In this document: positions 14,081-20,918 of the stretch, piece by piece
How the letters are laid out: every line of letters begins with the position of its first letter
Numbering within the stretch: position 1 is the stretch's first letter
Assembly (NCBI GenBank): GCA_934663625.1
Contig: CAKUKP010000048.1
Span: 1-24,258, forward strand
Direction of reading: 5' to 3'
Source of the DNA: an uncultured Clostridia bacterium
GTDB taxonomy: Bacteria > Bacillota > Clostridia > Christensenellales > Aristaeellaceae
DNA length: 24,258 bases
Program-made: the position numbers and the translations under genes
The notes under the pieces: generated by a model
Told to the model about the DNA's origin: nothing
The model's input: the letters and a program-made list of their open reading frames with translations, nothing else
Database searches by the model: none

Positions 14081-14422
14081 ATGTGTTCGCAGGTTGAAGT
14101 GCGCGCGATTATTGCTCAGCTTTGTGAAAGTCTGGCGGCTGTTTTTCCACATGAACAGTTTGATGTGATCCTGTTTGGATCGTATGCCCGCGATGAAGCT
14201 GACGATGGATCGGATATTGATGTGATGTTCCTTGTTGATTCCTCGCGGCAGACGATCGCGGAGAAGCATTGGCAGATTGGTGAAGCCGCCGCCGAGGTGC
14301 TGATGGATTACGGCGTTGTGGTATCTCCGGTTGTCGAGAACAGGGCATATTATCATGCGAACGCTGATTTGCTGCCCTTCTTCAAAAATGTACGGCGCGA
14401 GGGGGTACGGATCGGTGCCTGA
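14081..14422 (+). CDS. MNT-type nucleotidyltransferase (probable antitoxin)
   Basis: A 113-residue minimal nucleotidyltransferase. The family motif GS-x10-D-x-D is complete: G33 and S34 in FGSYARDEA, then D45 and D47 in SDIDV. Its partner immediately downstream is a HEPN protein. In the characterised MNT/HEPN modules the nucleotidyltransferase transfers AMP to a tyrosine of the HEPN ribonuclease and silences it, acting as an enzyme antitoxin. That role here is inferred from pairing and motifs. AAAGGGGGG lies about 10 nt before the start. It overlaps the next gene by 8 nt if the GTG start is used. By eye the codon use is less GC-rich than its neighbours, hinting at horizontal acquisition. Confidence 0.87.
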   Translation: MCSQVEVRAIIAQLCESLAAVFPHEQFDVILFGSYARDEADDGSDIDVMFLVDSSRQTIAEKHWQIGEAAAEVLMDYGVVVSPVVENRAYYHANADLLPFFKNVRREGVRIGA

Positions 14423-14822
14423 TATGACCTTGATCGACTTATCGAAATATCGTCTGGCGAAAGCAACGGAAACGCTGGAAACCGCCAAACGCGATATGAA
14501 CGCAGAGGATTATGCTTCCGCGAATAACAGGGCGTATTATTGTATTTTTCATGCCATGCGCGCTGTGATTGCGCTTGATGGCGAGGATTACAAAAAGCAT
14601 TCTGCTGTGATTGCGCGATTTACCATGAATTATCTGAAACCTGAAATTCTGCCCCGTGACTACAGCAAATTGATTTCCAATGCTTCCCTGATCCGCAACC
14701 GCAGCGATTATGAGGATTTTTACATCTGTTCTATTGAGGACACACAAAAGCTGGTGAAGGGCGCGGAGGATTTCCTTTGCAGCGTGAATGCGTATTTGCA
14801 GCGGAAATACGCCGAAGAATAA
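14415..14822 (+). CDS. HEPN-domain protein (probable toxin of MNT/HEPN pair)
   Basis: A 135-residue HEPN (UPF0332-like) protein. The helical core has SANNRAYYCIFHAMRA (35-50), where R39 and H46 are spaced R-x6-H, and a later IRNRSDYEDF segment typical of this subfamily, in which an Arg and a Tyr lie near the RNase/AMPylation site. HEPN toxins are RNases; this subfamily is paired with MNT partners. GTG 14415 is preferred because GAGGGGG (14399-14405) lies about 10 nt upstream; the alternative is ATG 14424, three codons later, with no closer site. It overlaps the MNT gene and ends at a terminator, so the pair is a self-contained unit. Toxicity is not shown by sequence. Confidence 0.83.
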   Translation: MPDMTLIDLSKYRLAKATETLETAKRDMNAEDYASANNRAYYCIFHAMRAVIALDGEDYKKHSAVIARFTMNYLKPEILPRDYSKLISNASLIRNRSDYEDFYICSIEDTQKLVKGAEDFLCSVNAYLQRKYAEE

Positions 14823-14834
14823 GGAATCAAAATC

Positions 14835-14858
14835 ATCTGTATTTCAACGGATTTTTTC
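14835..14858 (+). terminator. Intrinsic terminator of the MNT/HEPN module
   Basis: ATCTGT (14835-14840) pairs with ACGGAT (14847-14852), with one G-U pair and a 6-nt loop, running into six T residues (14852-14857). It lies 12 nt after the HEPN stop. Confidence 0.65.
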
Positions 14859-14911
14859 TATATGCGTTTTGAAGTAAATGCAGGGCGTTTCAAGAACAGG
14901 AACGGACGTAA

Positions 14912-14944
14912 GCTTTGAAATCTTAAATCAATGGATTTCAAAGC
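14912..14944. repeat. Perfect 11-bp inverted repeat between convergent genes
   Basis: GCTTTGAAATC (14912-14922) and GATTTCAAAGC (14934-14944) are exact inverted repeats with an 11-nt loop. Direct repeats AGAACAGGAAC at 14893-14903 and 14968-14978 flank it. No T-tract follows, so it is not an obvious terminator. Confidence 0.6.
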
Positions 14945-14972
14945 GTGGTGCTATAACAAGGCAGAACAGAAC

Positions 14973-15018
14973 AGGAACAAAGAAGCTGTGGCCCTTGAAT
15001 CTATGGGGACACAGCTTC
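14973..15018 (-). terminator. Intrinsic terminator of the malQ-glgP gene
   Basis: On the minus strand GAAGCTGTG (15018-15010) pairs with CACAGCTTC (14990-14982), with further G/C pairing inside the loop, followed by TTTGTT. It lies 43 nt after the stop of the fused gene. Confidence 0.7.
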
Positions 15019-15061
15019 GTCTTATATACCGCGGCAGCAGATGCGGTTAAGCGCGCCGCGC

Positions 15062-18000
15062 TTATTCCACCTGCCAGATTTCATCGGCATATTCTGCGAT
15101 TGTGCGATCGGAGGAGAATTTGCCCGCGCCCGCGATGTTATACAGGCACAGCTTCGCAAAGGCGATTTCGTCCTGCGCCGCGTGCAGCGCCTTCAGGCGC
15201 GCTTCGCGGTAGGCGTTGAAATCCTTCAGCAGGAAATAATGATCCGGCTTATGCCAGCTTGCGCCCTCCAGCAGCGCGGTGCGCAGTTCGCTGATCGCGC
15301 CCTCGCGGTGCGGATCATCCGCCTCGCCCGTGACGGATGCGTCCGCCAGCACATCCACGGCGCGGCGAATGCGCGCGTCCGATGCGTAAATCGCCATGGG
15401 ATCATAGATTTCGCGGATGGCGTTCAGTTCATCCACGGTCGCGCCGAAGGGGAAATTGTTTTCCTCGCCCGCCTGTTCGAAGATTTCGATGTTCGCGCCG
15501 TCGCGCGTGCCCAGCGTAACCGCGCCGTTTAGCATCAGCTTCATATTGCCGGTGCCGCTGGCCTCCGTGCCCGCGGGCGAAATCTGTTCGGATATATCGG
15601 CGGCGGGAATGATCTTTTCCGCATAGCTGCAATTGTAATTGTGGCAGAATACCACGCGCATGCGATCGTTTACCGCGTCATCCGCATTGATGATCGCCGC
15701 GATGCGGTTGATCAGCAGAATAATTGCCTTCGCGCGGGCGTAGCCGGGCGCGCTCTTCGCGCCGAAGATAAACGCCGTGGGCGGGAAATCGGCGATGCTG
15801 CCCTCCTTCACGCCGCAGTAGAGATCCCAGATCGAAAGCGCGTTCAGCAGCTGGCGCTTGTATTCGTGCAGGCGCTTTACCTGCACCGAAAAGATGAAAT
15901 GCTCCGGAATGACCACGCCCTCGCGCTTCAGAATTTCCGCCGCCAGCTGGCGCTTCTTTTCGCGCTTTACCTGAATGAACCGCCGCGCCAGATCATCATC
16001 GATATGATCGCGCAGTGCGGATAGATGATTCAGATCCAGCATCGCGCCATCGCCGATGGTATCGCGGATCAGATCGCACAGCTCCGGATTGCACAGCCCC
16101 AGCCAGCGCCGCTGGGTGATGCCGTTCGTTTTATTGCAGAAGCGATCGGGATAGACCGCGTACCATTCGCGGAACACATCGTCCTTCAGAATCTGCGAAT
16201 GGATCGCCGCCACGCCGTTTACATGGCACGATCCGTACACCGCCAGATTCGCCATGTGTACGCGCCCGTTCCAGATGATGCGCATTGCGTCCGCGCCTTC
16301 GATCGCGTTCTTTTTCAGCATCCGTGAAAGCTGTGCATCGATTTTGCGGATTACGCGCACCATGTCCGGCGCGACCTCGCGCAGAAGATCGATATCCCAG
16401 CATTCCAGCGCTTCGCGCATCACGGTGTGGTTCGTGTAGCGGAACGTGCGCTGCGCGATCGCGAATGCATCCGCAAACGCCATGCCCGATTGCGTTAGCA
16501 GCCGAATCAGCTCCGGAATCGCCATCGTGGGATGCGTATCGTTCAGCTGTACCGCGTATTGATCGGCGAAATGCGCATAATCATCGCCGAAGCTTTCGCG
16601 ATAGGCGCGCAGCATATCCTGAAGCGAAGCGCTGCACAGCACGTACTGCTGGCGAATGCGCATCAGCTTTCCCGCGCGCAGGGAATCGTTCGGGTACAGC
16701 AGTTTTGTGATGTCCTCGGCGGCGTTTTTATCGCGCGAAGCCGCCGCGTAATCCTGCGCGTTGAACAGATCGAAATCAAACGCGTGATCGCTTTCGCACT
16801 GCCACAGGCGCAGCGTGCCGAAATTGCGCCCGCCATAGCCGATCACCGGCATATCGTAGGGCACGGCGCGAACGGTGAGTCCCTTCATGGGCACGGTTAC
16901 GGAAAGCGCGTCCCGACGAATGCTCCACGGATCGCCGTATTTCGTCCAATCATCCGGCAGTTCCACCTGATGGCCGTCGATAAATTCCTGATGGAACAGC
17001 CCGTACCGGTAGCGCAGACCGTAGCCGTCCAGCGGAATGTTGTGCGTGGCGGCGCTGTCCAGAAAGCATGCCGCCAGCCTGCCCAGACCGCCGTTGCCCA
17101 GCGCGGCGTCCTCGATATCCTCAAGATCGGCAAGGGATGCGCCGCGCGCGCCGAGTGCATCGCGCAGGGGCTTCAGAATGCCCAGCGAATACAGATTGCT
17201 GTAGATCATCCGCCCCATCAGATATTCGGCGGATAAATAGATCGCACGGCGATGCGCGCAGCGCTCCGCGTGGTCGTCCGCCCACATCGGCGCGATGGCG
17301 ATCATCACGGCATCGGATACGCCCTCGTGCAGCTGTACCGCGCTGGCGGCGGGCAGAGTCACATGGTATTTGCATTCGATGATTTCGCGGGCGCGATCCG
17401 CAATTTCAGCTACATCAATTTGGGGCGCGCTGCCGCGATTGTACCGGCGATTGAGTATGCGGATGCGGCGCGCGATGGGCGCATAATCGGTATCCGTCAT
17501 GCGCCACGTCCAGTTTCCGCCCACCGTGCCGGGCAGATTCATGCGCGCGGAACCATCCAGCATCAAAAGATCCTGCATCGGCGCGATGGCGGTATCGCTG
17601 ATGCTGCCCCAGGCGCATTTCAGCATCGCGGAAACGATATCATTATCCCAGGTATGCATGTGCAGGGCGCGGCGCGCGAACGCGCGGGTTTTTTCATTGC
17701 AATCCGCCCACCAGCCCAGCGTGGTATTGTTATCGTGCGTTCCGGTGTAGATCACGGAATTTTCCGTGTGCTGCGCGGGCAGATAGGGATTTTTTTCATC
17801 GCTGTCGAAGGCGAACTGAAGCACCTTCATGCCGGGATAGCCGCACGCCTTCAGCAGACGGCGCACCTTTCCGCTGACCACGCCCAGATCCTCCGCCACG
17901 ATGCGAAGCTCCGGCACCGCGCGCTCCACGCGCTGAAACAGCTTCCGCCCCGGCCCCTTTTCATATTTCCCGCCCAGCGCGTCTTTCGCGCCCGCGGGAA

Positions 18001-18892
18001 CGGCAAAATAATTCGCAAAGCCGATGAAATGATCCACGCGCAGAATATCGAACATGCGCGCCTGCGCGCGGAAGCGGCTGATCCACCATGCGTAACCGGT
18101 CTTTTCATGCGCGTCCCAGCGGTAGAGCGGATTGCCCCAGAGCTGCCCCGCGGGCTGGAATGCATCCGGCGGCACGCCCGCGATGCGAATCGGGCGCAGA
18201 TCATCGTCCAGTTCAAAAAGCTCCGGATTCAGCCATACATCGCAGGATTCATCCGATACGTAAATCGGCATATCGCCCATCAGCGCGATGTTCTTTGCCT
18301 TCGCGTAGGCGTGCAGCCGATCCCATTGCAGGAAAAACACATACTGGCAGAAGATGTAATCCTCCATCGCATCGCGCAGCAGAGCGGTATAGCGTTCTAC
18401 CTCGTCCGGCTGGCGGCGGTGAATGCCCTCCGGCCAGTTCATCCAGGATTCGCCGTGAAAATGATCCTGCAGGGCGCGGAACAGCGCGTAATCGCGCACC
18501 CATGGATTTTCTTCGGCAAAGAGGGAAAGATCATCGCGGATGCGATCGTGCGAATACGCGCGCGCCATGCGCAGAAGAGATGCGTTCTGTGCGCGCACGG
18601 CGGCGAAATTGATGCGATCTGCGTTCGGGAGCGGCGCATACGCGCCCTTCGGCAGCAGATCATCGGCTTCCATTTCTTCAAAATCGATCAGCAGCTCGTT
18701 GCCCGCGCAGATCGATGTGCATTTGTAGGGCGAACCCTCCGGATCCACGCAGCCCACCGGAAGCATCTGCCAGATGTTCAGCCCCGCGTCCGCCGCGAAA
18801 TCGATGAATTCGCGCGCAGATGCGCCCATGGTGCCGATGCCGCCGCGCGAGGGCAGGGAAGTGATGTGCAAAAGTACGCCGCTTTTTCTCAT
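15062..18892 (-). CDS. malQ-glgP: Fused 4-alpha-glucanotransferase (MalQ) - glycogen phosphorylase (GlgP)
   Basis: A single uninterrupted 1276-residue frame with two enzymes. Residues ~1-490 are amylomaltase (GH77): RKSGVLLHITSLPS at the N-terminus, nucleophile D287 (RVDHF), acid/base E334 (AEDLG) and D387 (THDNN), all in place. Residues ~495-1276 are alpha-glucan phosphorylase (GT35): YLSAEYLMGR (552-561), ALGNGGLGRLAACF (597-610), QLNDTHP, and the PLP lysine K1118 in EASGTGNMKLMLNG. MalQ remodels maltodextrins and the phosphorylase releases glucose 1-phosphate, so the fusion joins debranching-side transfer and phosphorolysis in glycogen or starch use. The linker is very short (~480-510). 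The start follows GAGGTTGA by about 7 nt. It is a single-gene unit with its own promoter and terminator. Confidence 0.96.
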   Translation of the reverse strand: MRKSGVLLHITSLPSRGGIGTMGASAREFIDFAADAGLNIWQMLPVGCVDPEGSPYKCTSICAGNELLIDFEEMEADDLLPKGAYAPLPNADRINFAAVRAQNASLLRMARAYSHDRIRDDLSLFAEENPWVRDYALFRALQDHFHGESWMNWPEGIHRRQPDEVERYTALLRDAMEDYIFCQYVFFLQWDRLHAYAKAKNIALMGDMPIYVSDESCDVWLNPELFELDDDLRPIRIAGVPPDAFQPAGQLWGNPLYRWDAHEKTGYAWWISRFRAQARMFDILRVDHFIGFANYFAVPAGAKDALGGKYEKGPGRKLFQRVERAVPELRIVAEDLGVVSGKVRRLLKACGYPGMKVLQFAFDSDEKNPYLPAQHTENSVIYTGTHDNNTTLGWWADCNEKTRAFARRALHMHTWDNDIVSAMLKCAWGSISDTAIAPMQDLLMLDGSARMNLPGTVGGNWTWRMTDTDYAPIARRIRILNRRYNRGSAPQIDVAEIADRAREIIECKYHVTLPAASAVQLHEGVSDAVMIAIAPMWADDHAERCAHRRAIYLSAEYLMGRMIYSNLYSLGILKPLRDALGARGASLADLEDIEDAALGNGGLGRLAACFLDSAATHNIPLDGYGLRYRYGLFHQEFIDGHQVELPDDWTKYGDPWSIRRDALSVTVPMKGLTVRAVPYDMPVIGYGGRNFGTLRLWQCESDHAFDFDLFNAQDYAAASRDKNAAEDITKLLYPNDSLRAGKLMRIRQQYVLCSASLQDMLRAYRESFGDDYAHFADQYAVQLNDTHPTMAIPELIRLLTQSGMAFADAFAIAQRTFRYTNHTVMREALECWDIDLLREVAPDMVRVIRKIDAQLSRMLKKNAIEGADAMRIIWNGRVHMANLAVYGSCHVNGVAAIHSQILKDDVFREWYAVYPDRFCNKTNGITQRRWLGLCNPELCDLIRDTIGDGAMLDLNHLSALRDHIDDDLARRFIQVKREKKRQLAAEILKREGVVIPEHFIFSVQVKRLHEYKRQLLNALSIWDLYCGVKEGSIADFPPTAFIFGAKSAPGYARAKAIILLINRIAAIINADDAVNDRMRVVFCHNYNCSYAEKIIPAADISEQISPAGTEASGTGNMKLMLNGAVTLGTRDGANIEIFEQAGEENNFPFGATVDELNAIREIYDPMAIYASDARIRRAVDVLADASVTGEADDPHREGAISELRTALLEGASWHKPDHYFLLKDFNAYREARLKALHAAQDEIAFAKLCLYNIAGAGKFSSDRTIAEYADEIWQVE

Positions 18893-18924
18893 ACGATCAA
18901 CCTCGGTTGTGAAAGAATACTATC

Positions 18925-18953
18925 ATTATATGCGCAATGAATCGAATTGACAA
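18925..18953 (-). promoter_or_regulatory. Sigma-A promoter of malQ-glgP
   Basis: On the minus strand TTGTCA (18953-18948), a 17-nt spacer and a perfect TATAAT (18930-18925), about 32 nt before the start codon. No clear cre-like operator was found next to it. Confidence 0.82.
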
Positions 18954-19057
18954 GCCCTTAACCTGTTGGCGGCGTGATTTTACCTGCGCGCCCTGCAACC
19001 CTAATAATTGTATGGAATAATTGAACCATATGAGATTACAATAGGGAGAAAAGCCGT

Positions 19058-19906
19058 ATGAGCAAATATGAACTGATCGCATTGGATATGGACGGCACGC
19101 TTTTGAACAGCCATCTTGAAATATCGGAAAAAAACCGCGATGCGATTCGCCGCGCGGGCGCGGCGGGCAAGCATGTCGCGCTGTGCACGGGGCGCTGCAT
19201 GTCCGAAATCCGCGATCTGCTGCCGCAGATTCCCGAGGTGCGATACGTGATCTGTGAAAACGGCGGCTGCGTGTACGATCGAAAATACGAACGGTCGCTC
19301 GCCATGGATTCGCTGCCGAACGCGGAGGTGAACAATATCCTGCGCCTGATGAAGCGCGAACATGCGATCCTGCAGTGCTTCCACGATAATCAGTCCTACG
19401 TATATGCGCCGGACGATCGCTGGCTGGAGGAATTCCATATGGCGGATTACCGCGAATCCTTCGCTACCAGCATGGTCTACGATGCGTATCTGTTCGATAC
19501 GTTTGAACAGCGCCCGTTTACCGTGGAAAAGATGGATTTGTATTTTACCAACGATGCCGATCGCGCGCGCATCGATAATCTGCTGTCCGAACGCCCGCTG
19601 CAATCGATTCCGAGCATGCGGAATCTGCTGGAGATCGTGCCGTTGACGGCGGATAAGGGGCGCGGGCTGGAGCGGCTGTGCGCGCATCTGGGCATATCCA
19701 TCGCGCAGGCGATCGGCGTGGGCGATTCATTAAACGATGCGGAAATGCTGCGCGCCGCCGGACTGGGCGTGGCGATGGGCAACGCGTGCGATGCAATCAA
19801 GCGGCTGGCGGGCTATGTCACCGCGGATTGCGATCACGATGGCGTGGCGCAGGCGATCGATGAATTCCTGCTGAGCGATTGCAATGATGCGCCGAATCGG
19901 CTATAA
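19058..19906 (+). CDS. Cof-type HAD-superfamily phosphatase
   Basis: A 282-residue HAD hydrolase of the Cof/YidA (subfamily IIB) type. Motif I is DMDGTLL with D10 and D12; CTGR is motif II; a Lys in ADKGRGLERL is motif III; GVGDSLNDAEML is motif IV. The inserted C2-type cap lies between motifs II and III. Members dephosphorylate sugar phosphates, flavin or nucleotide phosphates in the cytoplasm; the substrate is unknown. GGGAGA lies about 10 nt before the start. It is divergent from malQ-glgP, sharing a 165-nt intergenic region in which I could not place a good promoter for this strand. The stop codon overlaps the -10 box of the following operon. Confidence 0.92.
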   Translation: MSKYELIALDMDGTLLNSHLEISEKNRDAIRRAGAAGKHVALCTGRCMSEIRDLLPQIPEVRYVICENGGCVYDRKYERSLAMDSLPNAEVNNILRLMKREHAILQCFHDNQSYVYAPDDRWLEEFHMADYRESFATSMVYDAYLFDTFEQRPFTVEKMDLYFTNDADRARIDNLLSERPLQSIPSMRNLLEIVPLTADKGRGLERLCAHLGISIAQAIGVGDSLNDAEMLRAAGLGVAMGNACDAIKRLAGYVTADCDHDGVAQAIDEFLLSDCNDAPNRL

Positions 19907-19907
19907 T
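19879..19907 (+). promoter_or_regulatory. Sigma-A promoter for GT2-YfhO operon inside HAD gene
   Basis: TTGCAA (19879-19884), a 17-nt spacer and a perfect TATAAT (19902-19907) spanning the HAD stop codon. Transcription would begin near 19914, 30 nt before the GT2 start. Confidence 0.72.
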
Positions 19908-19943
19908 GGAATCGGTAGTTTATACGATGAGAGTGATGCGCAG

Positions 19944-20918
19944 ATGAAAACAATTTCGGCAATCGTGCCCTGCCTGAACGAACAGGAATCCATTCCGCTT
20001 TTCTATGCGGAAATCTGTCGCGTGGCGGATGCGGCGAAGCGGTTTGAACTGGAAATCATATTCGTGGACGATGGATCGAAGGATGGAACGCTTCGCGCGA
20101 TGCGCGATCTGGCGCAGCGCGACGCGCGCGTGCGCTACATTTCCTTTTCGCGCAATTTCGGCAAGGAAAGCGCCATGCTGGCGGGAGTGCGCGCCGCGAC
20201 GGGCGATTACGTTGCCCTGATGGACGCGGATTTGCAGGATCCGCCGTCGCTGCTTACGGAAATGTTCGATACGCTGGAGAAAGATGCGGAGCTGGACGTG
20301 GTGGCGACGCGCAGGGCGGATCGCAAGGGCGAACCGAAGCTGCGCTCCTTCTTTGCGCGCCGGTTTTACCGGCTGATCAACCGGCTGAGCGATACGGAAA
20401 TCGTGGATGGCGCGCGCGATTTTCGCCTGATGCGAAGATGCGTTGTGGAAGGGCTTTTGTCGATGGGCGAATACAATCGCTTTTCGAAGGGGCTGCTCAG
20501 CTGGGTGGGCTTCCGCACCAAATGGCTTTCCTACAACAATCTGCCGCGCGTGGCGGGCAAGAGCAAGTGGAATTTCTGGTCGCTGCTGGCGTATTCGATC
20601 GAAGGCATCGTTTCCTTTTCCACAAAGCCGCTTACGTATGTGGTGGTTCTCGGCATATCGCTGTGCGCGTTCGCGTTTCTGCTGCTGCTGTTCGTGGTGC
20701 TGCGCACGCTGATCTGGGGCGATCCCGTCGCCGGTTGGCCGTCGATGATCTGCGTAATTCTGCTGATGAGCGGTATACAGCTTCTGTGCCTGGGCGTACT
20801 GGGCGAATATCTCGCCAAGACCTATATGGAAACCAAGCGCCGCCCCGCGTATCTGGTGCGTGAAACGGAAACGGCGATGCGAAATGCGGATGGAAAGGCG
20901 GAGAATACAAACGCATGA
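19944..20918 (+). CDS. Membrane-anchored GT2 glycosyltransferase (CsbB/GtrB/DPM-like)
   Basis: A 324-residue family 2 glycosyltransferase. The start ATG 19944 follows GAGAGTG and begins MKTISAIVPCLNEQES, the normal N-terminus; an earlier in-frame start at 19884 lies inside the HAD gene and upstream of the promoter. Motifs: VDDGSKDGT (41-49), SRNFGKESAML (69-79), the DxD in MDADLQDPP (D94, D96), and a C-terminal pair of transmembrane helices (about 230-255 and 263-287). Enzymes of this type move a sugar from a nucleotide donor onto undecaprenyl phosphate at the inner face of the membrane. The stop overlaps the next start (ATGA), pairing it with a YfhO-type protein as in Bacillus csbB-yfhO. Confidence 0.9.
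   Translation: MKTISAIVPCLNEQESIPLFYAEICRVADAAKRFELEIIFVDDGSKDGTLRAMRDLAQRDARVRYISFSRNFGKESAMLAGVRAATGDYVALMDADLQDPPSLLTEMFDTLEKDAELDVVATRRADRKGEPKLRSFFARRFYRLINRLSDTEIVDGARDFRLMRRCVVEGLLSMGEYNRFSKGLLSWVGFRTKWLSYNNLPRVAGKSKWNFWSLLAYSIEGIVSFSTKPLTYVVVLGISLCAFAFLLLLFVVLRTLIWGDPVAGWPSMICVILLMSGIQLLCLGVLGEYLAKTYMETKRRPAYLVRETETAMRNADGKAENTNA

Noticed and set aside
17252..18940. 562-codon open frame on the plus strand opposite malQ-glgP
   Set aside because: Shadow of the MalQ part; no recognisable motifs, and it would run through the malQ-glgP promoter.
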